Shown: positions 8,505 to 17,151 of the stretch, piece after piece
How positions within the stretch are numbered: position 1 is the stretch's first letter
Layout of the letters: the number at the start of each line of letters is the position of its first letter
Assembly: GCF_001618145.1 (NCBI RefSeq)
Contig: NZ_LQNF01000003.1
Location: forward strand, 247,844 to 311,843
From: Oceanobacillus damuensis
Lineage (GTDB): Bacteria > Bacillota > Bacilli > Bacillales > Amphibacillaceae
Direction: 5' to 3'
DNA length: 64,000 nucleotides
The notes under the pieces: model-generated
What the model was told of the DNA's origin: nothing
The model's database searches: none
The model's input: only the letters and a program-made list of their open reading frames with translations
Program-made: the position numbers and the translations under genes

Positions 8505-9734
8505 ATGAGGATTCTCAAAACTACTTATCTGAACGGGATTCTACTATTACTTGCTTTTGTATTAATAGCTTGTGTAGATGTATCGTCAACTGATTCAGTC
8601 GATGAGGAGAGTAAAGAAGCAGTAGAAAATGTAGAAACTCCAGAATTAAATGAAGGGGAAGAGACTGTCGAGATAGGTTATAGTGGCCCATTAAGTGGCC
8701 CAGCAGCTCAATATGGAATAAACGTAATGAATGGACTAGAAATGGCAGCTAACGAAATTAATAAAAATGGTTTTGAAGTCAATGGTACAACGTACAAACT
8801 TGAAATTGTTGCATTAGATGATAAATACTTACCAAATGAAACGGGGGTGAATGTGAAGAGAATGGTTTCTGAAAATGATCCTGTCGCAGTTTGGATCCCA
8901 CACAGTGGGGGAGTTTTTGCTACTCAAGAGTTTAATGAACAAGATGATTTCATTATCATGGCCTATACGAGTGAACCAAGGCAGTATGAGCAAGGAAATC
9001 AGTTAATGATAGGCATCCCACCTCAATACAAAGTTTGGTCAGAACCATTTAGTCAATATGTAATGGATAATTTTGGTGGGAAAATGGCTCTTCTTCCTAC
9101 AAACTCACAGTATGGTAAGGATTGGTCTGAATCAATCGTTCCTGTCTGGGAAGAAATGGGCGGGGAAATTGTCTATGAAACTGAAATTGATTTTGCAAAG
9201 GAAACCGATTATTTTACCATTATGACTAACGCATTAAACCAAAAACCAGATGTTCTTTTTGTAGGTGGCCCTTCAGAACCTACTGCGCTTGTTATAAAAC
9301 AAGCGAAGGAATTAGGATTTGAAGGTGGATTTATGATTATGGATCAGGCGAAGTTAGAAGAAATGTCTGGATTTTTAGGAAGCTATGATTTGCTTAATGG
9401 CTCAATTGGCTCTCTTCCTATCGAAAACTTTGATAGTGATTCAAGTGATGCATTTGTAGAAACCTATAAAAATAATTATGGTGAACCGTATGCAACTTCT
9501 GAGTCTGCATTAAATTATCAGAGTGTATACGTTTTGGTAGAAGCAATGAAAGCTGCAGGTACAGTTAGTGACCGAAAAGCAATTATGGAAGCTGTGAATA
9601 CAGGCATTAAAAATATGCCAGAGGATAAATTGGTCCTTCCACTTAAAGAAATAGACGAGGTTGGGAGTCTTCAATGGGAATTTGATGCTGGTATTGTTGA
9701 AGATGGAGAAGTTGAAATATATCCAGTAGAGTAA
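8505..9734 (+). CDS. ABC importer substrate-binding lipoprotein (copy 2)
   Basis: A 409-residue paralogue of the preceding receptor with the same lipobox (LIAC) and fold. Long stretches are identical, for example the FAKETDYFTIMTNALNQKP block, while segments around residues 160-200 and 300-330 have diverged. It is expressed behind AAAGGAGG after a 100-base gap. Only one permease pair is present, so both receptors presumably feed the same channel, perhaps with different ligands. A 100-base intergenic space with an imperfect AT-rich inverted repeat could tune their ratio. Confidence 0.92.
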   Translation: MRILKTTYLNGILLLLAFVLIACVDVSSTDSVDEESKEAVENVETPELNEGEETVEIGYSGPLSGPAAQYGINVMNGLEMAANEINKNGFEVNGTTYKLEIVALDDKYLPNETGVNVKRMVSENDPVAVWIPHSGGVFATQEFNEQDDFIIMAYTSEPRQYEQGNQLMIGIPPQYKVWSEPFSQYVMDNFGGKMALLPTNSQYGKDWSESIVPVWEEMGGEIVYETEIDFAKETDYFTIMTNALNQKPDVLFVGGPSEPTALVIKQAKELGFEGGFMIMDQAKLEEMSGFLGSYDLLNGSIGSLPIENFDSDSSDAFVETYKNNYGEPYATSESALNYQSVYVLVEAMKAAGTVSDRKAIMEAVNTGIKNMPEDKLVLPLKEIDEVGSLQWEFDAGIVEDGEVEIYPVE

Positions 9735-9833
9735 CTATTTAGTCAATTTGTTAATTATTAAAGGAAAATTTAAACTAGTCTAGAATATATATAATGGAGA
9801 AGGGGTAAATTTTTCTTTAAATTTTATATTCAA

Positions 9834-9853
9834 CATACTTACTAGTTAGTATG
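9834..9853. promoter_or_regulatory. Near-perfect 20-bp palindrome, candidate operator
   Basis: CATACTTACTAGTTAGTATG is a palindrome with only two mismatched positions, lying 30 bases before the acyl-CoA dehydrogenase start. A TATAAT-like -10 box at 9790-9795 lies upstream, though without a good -35. The size and shape fit a TetR-family operator. The TetR gene near 18.4 kb is one candidate ligand, but this is inference. Confidence 0.5.
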
Positions 9854-9883
9854 GAGCAATAAAAAAGAAGAGGAGTGGACCAA

Positions 9884-11059
9884 ATGCATTTACGTCTAAC
9901 AGATGAACAAAAAATGGTACAAGAAACAATCCGCAAGTTTGTAGAAAAAGAATTAATCCCTTTAGAAAATGAAGTTCTTCGTAATGAAAGAGAAGGAAAG
10001 CCGAGCCTATCTAAAGAAAAATTAAAAGAGCTTCAATTGAAAGCAAAAAAAGCTGGATTTTGGGGTATCAATACCCCTGCTGAATATGGTGGTGCAGATA
10101 TTGGTCAAATGATGCTGGCAATTGTACAAATAGAAGTTTCAAAGACTTTTGTGCCGTTTCAATTTGGTGGAATTGCAGATAATATTCTATATTATGGAAA
10201 TGAAGAACAGAAAAAGCAATATTTAATTCCTACAATTAATGGAGATAAAAAGTCGTGCTTTGCTATGACAGAGCCTGGAGCAGGATCTGATACAAGAGGA
10301 ATAACAACGACTGCTGTGAAGGATGGAAATGAATGGGTAATAAATGGTGAAAAGACATTTATTACGGGTGGAAATGAAGCGGACTTTGTAATGGTTATGG
10401 CTGTGACAGATAAAGAAAAACATCAACGTACGGGAACAGATGGTGTTACATGCTTCATTGTTGATCGAGAGATGGGATGGAAATCAGAGTATATTCATAC
10501 AATGGGAGAATGGGGTCCTGCAGGATTAGTATTTGATAATGTACGTGTTCCGGAGGAGAACATTCTGGGAGAAGTGGATGGCGGTTACCAGCTTGGCTTA
10601 GAATGGATTGGCTTTGCTAGATGGGTTGTTGGTGCTACTGCTGTAGGCGCAGCGGAACGACTACTTCAAATGGCAATTGATTATTCGAAAGAAAGGGAAA
10701 CATTTGGTAGACCAATTGCTGACAGACAGGCAATTCAATGGCAAATTGCTGACTCGGCAGTTGAAATTGAAGCTGCGAAATGGCTTGTATTAAATGCGAC
10801 ATTTACTCTTGATCAAGGAGAAGATAACCGTCATTTAGCATCAATGGCAAAGCTATATGGAGCGAATATGGGTAATAATGTGGTAGATCGTGTTCTTCAG
10901 ATACATGGTGGAATGGGGTATACAAGGGAACTACCAATTGAACGGTGGTATCGTGAAGCGAGATTATGGAGGATTTACGATGGTACGGATGAAATTCAAC
11001 GTTTAATTATTTCTAGAAACCTATTAAAGGGTCATGTTAAAGTGGGCCAATTTATCTGA
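9884..11059 (+). CDS. Acyl-CoA dehydrogenase
   Basis: A 391-residue FAD-dependent acyl-CoA dehydrogenase that introduces the alpha-beta double bond. It shows the family signatures CFAMTEPGAGSDTRG (FAD/substrate loop), ERETFGRPIADRQAIQ and QIHGGMGYTRELPIERWYREAR. At the position of the MCAD catalytic Glu in YEGT the sequence has Asp (IYDGTDEIQR), a pattern also seen in ACAD10/11-type enzymes. The ATG at 9884 is chosen because GAAGAGGAG gives nine-base spacing; the GTG at 9875 is too close. It opens the core beta-oxidation run 9.9-17 kb. Confidence 0.93.
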   Translation: MHLRLTDEQKMVQETIRKFVEKELIPLENEVLRNEREGKPSLSKEKLKELQLKAKKAGFWGINTPAEYGGADIGQMMLAIVQIEVSKTFVPFQFGGIADNILYYGNEEQKKQYLIPTINGDKKSCFAMTEPGAGSDTRGITTTAVKDGNEWVINGEKTFITGGNEADFVMVMAVTDKEKHQRTGTDGVTCFIVDREMGWKSEYIHTMGEWGPAGLVFDNVRVPEENILGEVDGGYQLGLEWIGFARWVVGATAVGAAERLLQMAIDYSKERETFGRPIADRQAIQWQIADSAVEIEAAKWLVLNATFTLDQGEDNRHLASMAKLYGANMGNNVVDRVLQIHGGMGYTRELPIERWYREARLWRIYDGTDEIQRLIISRNLLKGHVKVGQFI

Positions 11060-11080
11060 AAATGAGGGAGGAAATATTTT

Positions 11081-11845
11081 ATGGCAGGTAGATTTGATGG
11101 AAGAGTTGCTTTTATTACAGGTGGAAGTCGAGGAATAGGTAGAGGGATTGCACAAGCATTTGCTGAAGAAGGGGCTAAGGTAGGAATCATTGATATTAAT
11201 GAAGAGGCTTTAGTTAAGACGACTAGGGAATTAGAGGAACAAGGTTATGAAGTTTTTTCTAAAGTCGCAAATGTTGTTGATGCAGACGAAGTAGAGACTG
11301 CGATGAAAGAGTTTGTTACAACATTTGGTTCGCTTGATATCCTAGTCAATAATGCTGGAATCATTCGTGATAATTTATTATTTAAGATGACTGATAATGA
11401 CTGGCAACAAGTAATGGATGTTCATCTGAAAGGAACATTTCATGCTTCTCGTGCAGCTCAAAAATATATGGTAGACAAAAATTATGGACGTATCATAAAT
11501 ATTTCATCTACATCTGCCTTAGGAAATCGTGGGCAGGCGAATTACGCAACAGCTAAAGCTGGGTTACAGGGATTGACTAAAACTCTTGCCATTGAACTTG
11601 GGAAATTTGGAATTACGGTAAATGCAGTAGCACCAGGATTTATTGAGACAGAAATGACGAAAGAAACGGCTGAACGAATCGGTATTTCCTTTGAAGAAAT
11701 GGTGAAAATGAGCGTTGAAACAATTCCTGTGGCTAGAAGTGGAAAGCCTGCTGATATTGCGAATGCAGTAGCTTTTTTTGCAGATGAACGGTCTTCATTT
11801 GTCAATGGCCAGGTAATTTATGTGGCTGGCGGTCCAAAAGATTAA
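11081..11845 (+). CDS. FabG-like SDR, 3-oxoacyl reductase or 3-hydroxyacyl-CoA dehydrogenase
   Basis: A 254-residue SDR closely resembling FabG. It has TGGSRGIG near residue 15, NNAGI, the ISSTSALGNRGQANYATAKAG block with catalytic Ser, Tyr and Lys, and GFIETEMT. It follows the acyl-CoA dehydrogenase by 21 bases and precedes the MaoC pair. In this context it most plausibly interconverts (3R)-hydroxyacyl-CoA and 3-oxoacyl-CoA, since MaoC hydratases make the R isomer. A genuine fatty-acid synthesis role is less likely because no ACP or FabF is nearby. Confidence 0.9.
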   Translation: MAGRFDGRVAFITGGSRGIGRGIAQAFAEEGAKVGIIDINEEALVKTTRELEEQGYEVFSKVANVVDADEVETAMKEFVTTFGSLDILVNNAGIIRDNLLFKMTDNDWQQVMDVHLKGTFHASRAAQKYMVDKNYGRIINISSTSALGNRGQANYATAKAGLQGLTKTLAIELGKFGITVNAVAPGFIETEMTKETAERIGISFEEMVKMSVETIPVARSGKPADIANAVAFFADERSSFVNGQVIYVAGGPKD

Positions 11846-11877
11846 ATCTATGAACTTGAAAAGGGAGAGGTGTGTAT

Positions 11878-12327
11878 ATGTTTAAAGATGCAATTGGAAA
11901 AAAGTCCAAAAAAGTCAAAAATACTGTTGAAAGAGGAGCAGTTAAAAAATTTGCAGAAGCCATTGGTGACGTACATCCTATTTTTGTTGATGAAGAATAT
12001 GGCAATCAATCGAGATACGGTCGAAATATTGCACCGCCAACGTTTCCGCGAGTTTTCGATTACGGAGAGATAGAAGACTTTTACTTACCTAATATTGGAC
12101 TTATTCACGGAGAGCAAATCTATCATTATGAAAGGCCAATACTGGTAGGTGAAGAGATTTATTGTTATACCGAAGTTGTTGATTATTATGAGAAAACAGG
12201 AAATATGGGGCTCCTTGGGTTTGTAATATTAAAAGGATATGGTGAGGATGCGGAAGGAAAAAACATATATACAGAAAAGCAATCTGCGATTATATCAGAG
12301 GCAGTAAGAAAGGAACTGGTCAGATGA
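11878..12327 (+). CDS. MaoC-like hydratase subunit, FAS1-type N-terminal hot-dog
   Basis: A 149-residue single hot-dog protein resembling the N-terminal half of MaoC/FAS1-type dehydratases (HadA-like). The early VKKFAEAIGDVHPIFVDEEYG stretch matches that domain, but the catalytic Asp/His set of R-specific hydratases is not evident. The start is the ATG at 1187x (base 11878), with AAGGGAGAGG seven bases upstream, rather than the GTG six bases earlier. Its stop overlaps the next start as ATGA, so the two halves are translationally coupled and likely form a heterodimer. Confidence 0.82.
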   Translation: MFKDAIGKKSKKVKNTVERGAVKKFAEAIGDVHPIFVDEEYGNQSRYGRNIAPPTFPRVFDYGEIEDFYLPNIGLIHGEQIYHYERPILVGEEIYCYTEVVDYYEKTGNMGLLGFVILKGYGEDAEGKNIYTEKQSAIISEAVRKELVR

Positions 12328-12728
12328 ATAGCATAGTTGATTTACAAATTGATGATTCGTTGGAAGAGATTACGCTTAACCCAGTTTCTAGAATTGATTT
12401 AATTAAATATGCAGGTGCGTCTGGGGATTTTAATCCTATTCATACAATCGATGCAGAAGCAACAAAAGCTGGACTACCAGGTATTATTGCTCATGGAATG
12501 TGGACAATGGGGAACTTGGCAAAATTGTTTACTCCTTATTTAGAAGAAGGATTTATTCAAGATTATAAGATTCGTTTTGCGGGGATGGTTTTTCTGGAAG
12601 ATGTTATTACACTTAAAGCTAGATTACAGGAAGAGAATGAAGAATTACTTGATTTTACAGTAGCGGCAGTGAACCAAAATGGAAAAGAAGTAATTAAAGG
12701 GGCTATCACATTTAAAAAGTATGTATAA
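12324..12728 (+). CDS. MaoC-like (R)-specific enoyl-CoA hydratase subunit
   Basis: A 134-residue hot-dog protein carrying the hydratase-2 motif: YAGASGDFNPIHTIDAEATKAG followed by IIAHGMWTMG, with the catalytic Asp in GDFNPIH and the His four residues later. It is the catalytic partner of the preceding subunit, comparable to HadB with HadA. It hydrates 2-enoyl-CoA to the (3R)-hydroxyacyl-CoA. Together with the FabG-like reductase it gives an R-stereochemistry branch, next to an S-type enoyl-CoA hydratase homologue further downstream. Confidence 0.88.
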   Translation: MNSIVDLQIDDSLEEITLNPVSRIDLIKYAGASGDFNPIHTIDAEATKAGLPGIIAHGMWTMGNLAKLFTPYLEEGFIQDYKIRFAGMVFLEDVITLKARLQEENEELLDFTVAAVNQNGKEVIKGAITFKKYV

Positions 12729-12830
12729 ACCAAGCCCTACTGATTTTCTTATACTTGGTCACTTAGATATAAATCAACAGAGAAACTTTTATAGATTAAA
12801 AAGTAAAAAATCATAGAAGGAGAGTATGTA

Positions 12831-14000
12831 ATGAAAAGGGATGCAGTTATCGTATCAGCTGTTCGAACGCCTATAGCAAGACAAGGAGGGGCTTTGGCAA
12901 CTGTTCCAGCACATGTTTTTGGAGCGGAAGTAATTAAAGAAGCTGTTAAGCGGGCAGGTATTGATCCGCAATCCATCGATGATGTGATTTTTGGAAATGT
13001 ACTGAGCGGTGGTGGGAACATTGCTAGGTTAACAGCCTTACAAACGGGATTATCAATAGAGTTACCTGGTCTTACAATTGATCGTCAGTGCGGTTCTGGA
13101 ATTAATGCCATTAATTTAGCAGCACAAGCAATTAAAGCGGGTGATGGTGATATTTACATTGCTGGTGGTACAGAGAGTATGAGCCGTGCACCATATCTAA
13201 TGGATCGTGCTGAAAGAGCATATAGTTCAATACCTCCAAAGTTTCGGGGATCTCAACTCTCACCAAAAGAAATAGGTGATCCACCAATGGGAATTACGGC
13301 AGAAAATTTGGCGAGCAAATATGAAATCAGCAGAGAAGAACAGGATGAGTTTTCACTAAGAAGCCAACAAAGAATGGTAACAGCGATGGAAGAAGGTCGC
13401 TTTGAAGAACAAATCGTACCAATAAGCGTTCCAGTTCGAAAAGGAGAACCGATTGTTTTTAAAGCCGATGAACATCCTCGTCCAGAGACGACAATCGAAG
13501 GGCTATCTAAATTGCAACCGGCTTTTCTAAAGGGTGGTACGGTAACAGCAGGGAGTAGTTCTGGATTAAATGATGCTGCGTCTGCCCTTGTGATTATGTC
13601 TAGGGAAAAAGCAGAAGAATTAGGTATTCAGCCATGGGCAACCATTCGCGCTTCAGCAGTTGCTGGTGTAGATCCTAATATTATGGGGATAGGTCCTGTA
13701 CCTGCGACCAAGAAGGCTATAGAAAAGTCTGGTCTTAAACTAAATGAGATAGACATTATTGAACTAAATGAGGCCTTCGCTGCACAAGTAATTGCCTGTG
13801 ATAGGGAGCTTAATCTAGATTCAGAAAAATTAAACGTCAATGGAGGTGCCATTTCACATGGTCATCCACTAGGTGCTACAGGAGCAATACTTGCAACAAA
13901 AGCAATCTATGAATTAAGACGTTCAAATGGGAAATATGCACTTATCACTGCCTGTATTGGTGGAGGACAGGGTATTGCAACGATTATCGAAGCGGAGTAG
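12831..14000 (+). CDS. Acetyl-CoA acyltransferase (thiolase)
   Basis: A 389-residue thiolase. The nucleophilic Cys is Cys87 in DRQCGSG, and the C-terminal catalytic motifs NGGAISHGHPLGATGA and CIGGGQG are complete. It cleaves 3-oxoacyl-CoA, releasing acetyl- or propionyl-CoA and a shortened acyl-CoA. AGAAGGAGAG lies seven bases before the ATG. It ends the core oxidation block and is followed by a strong terminator. A biosynthetic thiolase role cannot be excluded from sequence, but context favours degradation. Confidence 0.93.
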   Translation: MKRDAVIVSAVRTPIARQGGALATVPAHVFGAEVIKEAVKRAGIDPQSIDDVIFGNVLSGGGNIARLTALQTGLSIELPGLTIDRQCGSGINAINLAAQAIKAGDGDIYIAGGTESMSRAPYLMDRAERAYSSIPPKFRGSQLSPKEIGDPPMGITAENLASKYEISREEQDEFSLRSQQRMVTAMEEGRFEEQIVPISVPVRKGEPIVFKADEHPRPETTIEGLSKLQPAFLKGGTVTAGSSSGLNDAASALVIMSREKAEELGIQPWATIRASAVAGVDPNIMGIGPVPATKKAIEKSGLKLNEIDIIELNEAFAAQVIACDRELNLDSEKLNVNGGAISHGHPLGATGAILATKAIYELRRSNGKYALITACIGGGQGIATIIEAE

Positions 14001-14037
14001 GTGTATTGATAGATAGGCATTAAAGAGATTATTCTAT

Positions 14038-14083
14038 CCCACTTGAATATTAGAATACTGTTTTTCATTCAAGTGGGGTTTTT
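14038..14083 (+). terminator. Rho-independent terminator after thiolase
   Basis: A perfect 11-bp stem, CCCACTTGAAT pairing with ATTCAAGTGGG, with an 18-base loop and a GTTTTT tail. It closes the transcript that ends with the thiolase gene. Confidence 0.85.
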
Positions 14084-14113
14084 AGAAAATCAACTTAATA
14101 TAAGGAGGTTACC

Positions 14114-14533
14114 ATGACAACATCGTTTGATATAGAGGTATTTGTTCGATTCGCAGAAACAGATGCAGCTGGCCATATAAATAATACAAGTTATTTTTTA
14201 TATCTCGAGGAAGCTCGGACAAAATTTTTCTATGAAGTAGGAATTGGGAAGACAAATAAACCTTCTATCATTAATTTCATTTTAGCTTCTACAAAGTGTG
14301 ATTATGTATCACAAGCTTTTGCCGGTCAAATTTTAAAAGTTACAACTACTGTCACAAACATTGGTACAAAAAGTTTTACAGTTGATCATGTGATTACTAC
14401 GGATATGGACCAAGTAGTTGCGCGTGCAACAGCTACACTAGTTTGCTTTAACTATGCTGAGCAACGAACAGAACCCATTCCAGATCTGATCCGGAATAAT
14501 CTTGAAAAAAATTTTACCAAAATAAACGGATAG
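14114..14533 (+). CDS. Acyl-CoA thioesterase (4HBT hot-dog family)
   Basis: A 139-residue single hot-dog protein. The segment VRFAETDAAGHINNTSYFLYLEEAR matches the 4-hydroxybenzoyl-CoA/YbgC thioesterase family, which has an acidic residue followed by GH and Asn in the active-site loop. It hydrolyses an acyl-CoA to free acid and CoA, perhaps to relieve dead-end CoA esters. A TAAGGAGG site precedes the ATG. A second relative lies at 16.7 kb, so the island holds two thioesterases. Confidence 0.87.
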   Translation: MTTSFDIEVFVRFAETDAAGHINNTSYFLYLEEARTKFFYEVGIGKTNKPSIINFILASTKCDYVSQAFAGQILKVTTTVTNIGTKSFTVDHVITTDMDQVVARATATLVCFNYAEQRTEPIPDLIRNNLEKNFTKING

Positions 14534-14586
14534 TATATCCATTTGGAGAGCTACCCTTAATTAGTATATTTAAAAGGAGAATGACA

Positions 14587-15402
14587 ATGAGAAATAATCA
14601 AAGTGAAGATTTAATTATTACAAGAAATGAAGGTTTGATGCATCTTACCCTAAATCGACCGGATAGTTTAAATGCTTTTAGTCCAGAAATGATTATAGAT
14701 CTAAAAAATGCGCTTAAACTGGCTAAAAATGACAAAACAATTCGTGTAGTCATCCTATCAGGTGCTGGACGTTCATTCAGTTCTGGCGGAGATGTGAAGA
14801 CTATGGGGAAAAAAGAACCGTTAGAAGCTTATGATCATATTGGGGAATTAAATGAATTAATTTTATTGATGAGGGACTTAGAAAAGCCAATTATCGCGGC
14901 TGTACATGGATTTGCGGCAGGAGCTGGATTTAATTTGGCTTTAGCTTGTGATATTATACTGGCTGCAGAAAATAGTAAGTTTGCTTTAAGCTTCTCAAAA
15001 GTGGGATTAATATCCGATGGTGGAGGGCTATATTTCTTACCGAGGCTACTGGGCCCATATCGTGCTAAAGAGTTATTATTCAGTGCAGAGCCAATTACTG
15101 TTGAAGAAGCACATGCTTTAGGTATTGTTAACCATATCTATCCATTAGATGATTTTCAAGATAAGGTAGATGAATTTGCTAACAAATTAGCTTCAGGACC
15201 TTCCATTGCGTATGGATTTATAAAAAAGATTACTGATCAATCTTTTAATTCGACACTAGACGAAATTCTTGAACAGGAACGTATTACACAAGCAACCATC
15301 ATTTCTACCGAAGATCATGAGGAAGGTGTACAGGCTTTCAAAGAAAAGCGACAACCTAATTTTGGTAAAACAATAGCGAAAAGCGTAAACACGAACCATT
15401 AA
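14587..15402 (+). CDS. Enoyl-CoA hydratase/isomerase family protein
   Basis: A 271-residue crotonase-fold protein. The oxyanion-hole segments AGRSFSSGGDVKTM and HGFAAGAGFNLALACD are present. In the catalytic region (SKVGLISDGGGLYFLPRL) the usual second Glu is not seen and an Asp is present instead, as in PaaG-type isomerases, so isomerisation is as likely as hydration. The ATG at 14587 is chosen because AAAAGGAGA lies seven bases upstream; the ATG at 14581 touches the ribosome site. A terminator follows. Confidence 0.9.
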   Translation: MRNNQSEDLIITRNEGLMHLTLNRPDSLNAFSPEMIIDLKNALKLAKNDKTIRVVILSGAGRSFSSGGDVKTMGKKEPLEAYDHIGELNELILLMRDLEKPIIAAVHGFAAGAGFNLALACDIILAAENSKFALSFSKVGLISDGGGLYFLPRLLGPYRAKELLFSAEPITVEEAHALGIVNHIYPLDDFQDKVDEFANKLASGPSIAYGFIKKITDQSFNSTLDEILEQERITQATIISTEDHEEGVQAFKEKRQPNFGKTIAKSVNTNH

Positions 15403-15420
15403 GAGAAAATTTTACCTCTA

Positions 15421-15448
15421 CCCCTCTTTTTTGGAGGGGGTTTGTTTT
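15421..15448 (+). terminator. Rho-independent terminator after enoyl-CoA hydratase
   Basis: CCCCTC and GAGGGG form a GC-rich stem around a short TTTTTTG loop, followed by a TTTGTTTT tract. It separates the hydratase gene from the iron alcohol dehydrogenase. Confidence 0.75.
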
Positions 15449-15478
15449 AGCAATCTATAATGAAAGGAAATGTTATTG

Positions 15479-16654
15479 ATGTACCAATTTATTTCCCCAA
15501 TCAAAATCTATTACGGTGAAGAATCTTTAAATAACTTAGATAAGATTTTATTAGATTTAAAAGTTCAACATGTTTTCTTACTTACGGATCCAATATTAAA
15601 AAGTCTAGGTGTAATCACTCCTATACTTGAACGGTTGAGTAAATTAAATATAAAAGTCGAAATCTCTATAGATACAGAGCCAGAGCCGTCACTGCTGGTG
15701 GGGAATGTAATCTTAGAAAAGGTAAAAGAAAGTGAAGCAGAGATAGTTATTGGCATTGGTGGCGGGAGTACATTAGATTTGGCTAAAGCAGCATCGGTAC
15801 TTGCAGACAATGAGGGAGTCATAGAAGATTATTTAAATTTGACTGGTGAAAGGAAATTAATTGGTAAAGGCTTGCCGAAGATTTTAATACCCACAACAGC
15901 CGGTACAGGATCTGAAGTAACGGATATTGCTGTATTTTCACTGGAAGATACGAAAGATGTTATTGCTCATGATTATTTGTTGGCGGATTATACAATCATT
16001 GATCCAGTCTTAACCTATACACTACCACCTAAAGTAACAGCAGCAAGTGGTATTGATGCGTTAACACATGCAATCGAGGCTTATACCTCGGCAAATGCAA
16101 GCCCATTAACCGACATTTTAGCATTAGATGCTATAGGAAGAATCACGAAACATATTCGAACTGCTGTAAGGGATAGTAGTGATAAAGAGGCAAGGGAACA
16201 AATGGCTTTTGGAAGTTTGCTAGCTGGTATGAGTTTTTATAATGCAGGTGTGGCAGGAGTACATGGACTGGCATATCCACTAGGTGGGTTATTTAAAATC
16301 CCCCACGGAGAATCAAATGCTGTTTTACTTGCTTATGTGTATGATTATATTTGGCCATCATGTTTAGTTAAGATAAAGGAAATAGCAGAGGCTTTTCAGC
16401 TTCCAACCGATGGAAAAACAAATAATGAGATAGCTATTACAGTAGTTAAAAGCTTAAGAGATTTGGTAAAGGATGTAGGACTACCGACAACGATCAAAGA
16501 ATATAAAATCAATGAAGAGAATATTGACCGTTTAACAACTAATGCACTTAAACAAACAAGATTGTTGCAACGAAGTCCGGAAATTTTAAATTCACGAGCA
16601 ATAAAAGGAATATACAGAAATGCTTATGAAGGGAAATTGACTAATCATAAATGA
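15479..16654 (+). CDS. Iron-containing alcohol dehydrogenase
   Basis: A 391-residue group III alcohol dehydrogenase. It has the NAD-binding GGGSTLDLAKA motif, TTAGTGSEVTD, and the metal-binding histidines in GIDALTHAIEAY, HGLAYPLGG and IPHGESNAVL. It interconverts an alcohol and an aldehyde or ketone. The ATG at 15479 has GAAAGGA ten bases upstream and is preferred over the ATG nine bases earlier. It is co-oriented with the beta-oxidation genes, and its substrate is unknown. A second member of the family at 37.4 kb has a different, sulfonate-related context. Confidence 0.9.
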   Translation: MYQFISPIKIYYGEESLNNLDKILLDLKVQHVFLLTDPILKSLGVITPILERLSKLNIKVEISIDTEPEPSLLVGNVILEKVKESEAEIVIGIGGGSTLDLAKAASVLADNEGVIEDYLNLTGERKLIGKGLPKILIPTTAGTGSEVTDIAVFSLEDTKDVIAHDYLLADYTIIDPVLTYTLPPKVTAASGIDALTHAIEAYTSANASPLTDILALDAIGRITKHIRTAVRDSSDKEAREQMAFGSLLAGMSFYNAGVAGVHGLAYPLGGLFKIPHGESNAVLLAYVYDYIWPSCLVKIKEIAEAFQLPTDGKTNNEIAITVVKSLRDLVKDVGLPTTIKEYKINEENIDRLTTNALKQTRLLQRSPEILNSRAIKGIYRNAYEGKLTNHK

Positions 16655-16669
16655 AAAGGAAGGATATAT

Positions 16670-17068
16670 ATGTTTAAAACTATCATAGAACCACGTGTTT
16701 CGGAAACGGATGGAGTAGGTCATATTAACAATACAATTGTTCCTGTCTGGTTAGAGGCAGGCAGGAATAAGATCTTTAAATTATTTAACCCGGACCACAG
16801 CTTTGAAGATTGGAAAATGATTATATTGAACACGAATATCGATTATGTCCATCAAATTTATTACGGAGAAAATGTGGAAATTCGGACAGGGGTAAAGAAG
16901 CTTGGAAATACAAGTTTACAACTATATGAAGAGATTTGGCAAAATAATATATTATGTGTAAAAGCTACAACAATTTATGTTAATTTTAATTTGCATAAGA
17001 AGGTTTCAGTACCTATTCCAAAAGTAATTAGAACAAAATTAGAAAAACACATCCACAATGTCAAATGA
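16670..17068 (+). CDS. Acyl-CoA thioesterase (4HBT hot-dog family), second copy
   Basis: A 132-residue hot-dog protein related to the one at 14.1 kb, with the matching segment PRVSETDGVGHINNTIVPVWLEAGR. It starts 15 bases after the iron alcohol dehydrogenase, behind AAGGAAGG, so the two are probably co-transcribed. It likely hydrolyses a pathway CoA ester. The two thioesterases are clearly divergent rather than a recent duplication. Confidence 0.83.
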   Translation: MFKTIIEPRVSETDGVGHINNTIVPVWLEAGRNKIFKLFNPDHSFEDWKMIILNTNIDYVHQIYYGENVEIRTGVKKLGNTSLQLYEEIWQNNILCVKATTIYVNFNLHKKVSVPIPKVIRTKLEKHIHNVK

Positions 17069-17151
17069 TTTTCCAAGGGTATCTTAACTTTTCTTAATAA
17101 ACAGAAATCTCTAAAGACTGAAAACTCGTAACAAAATAGTGAAGGGAATGA

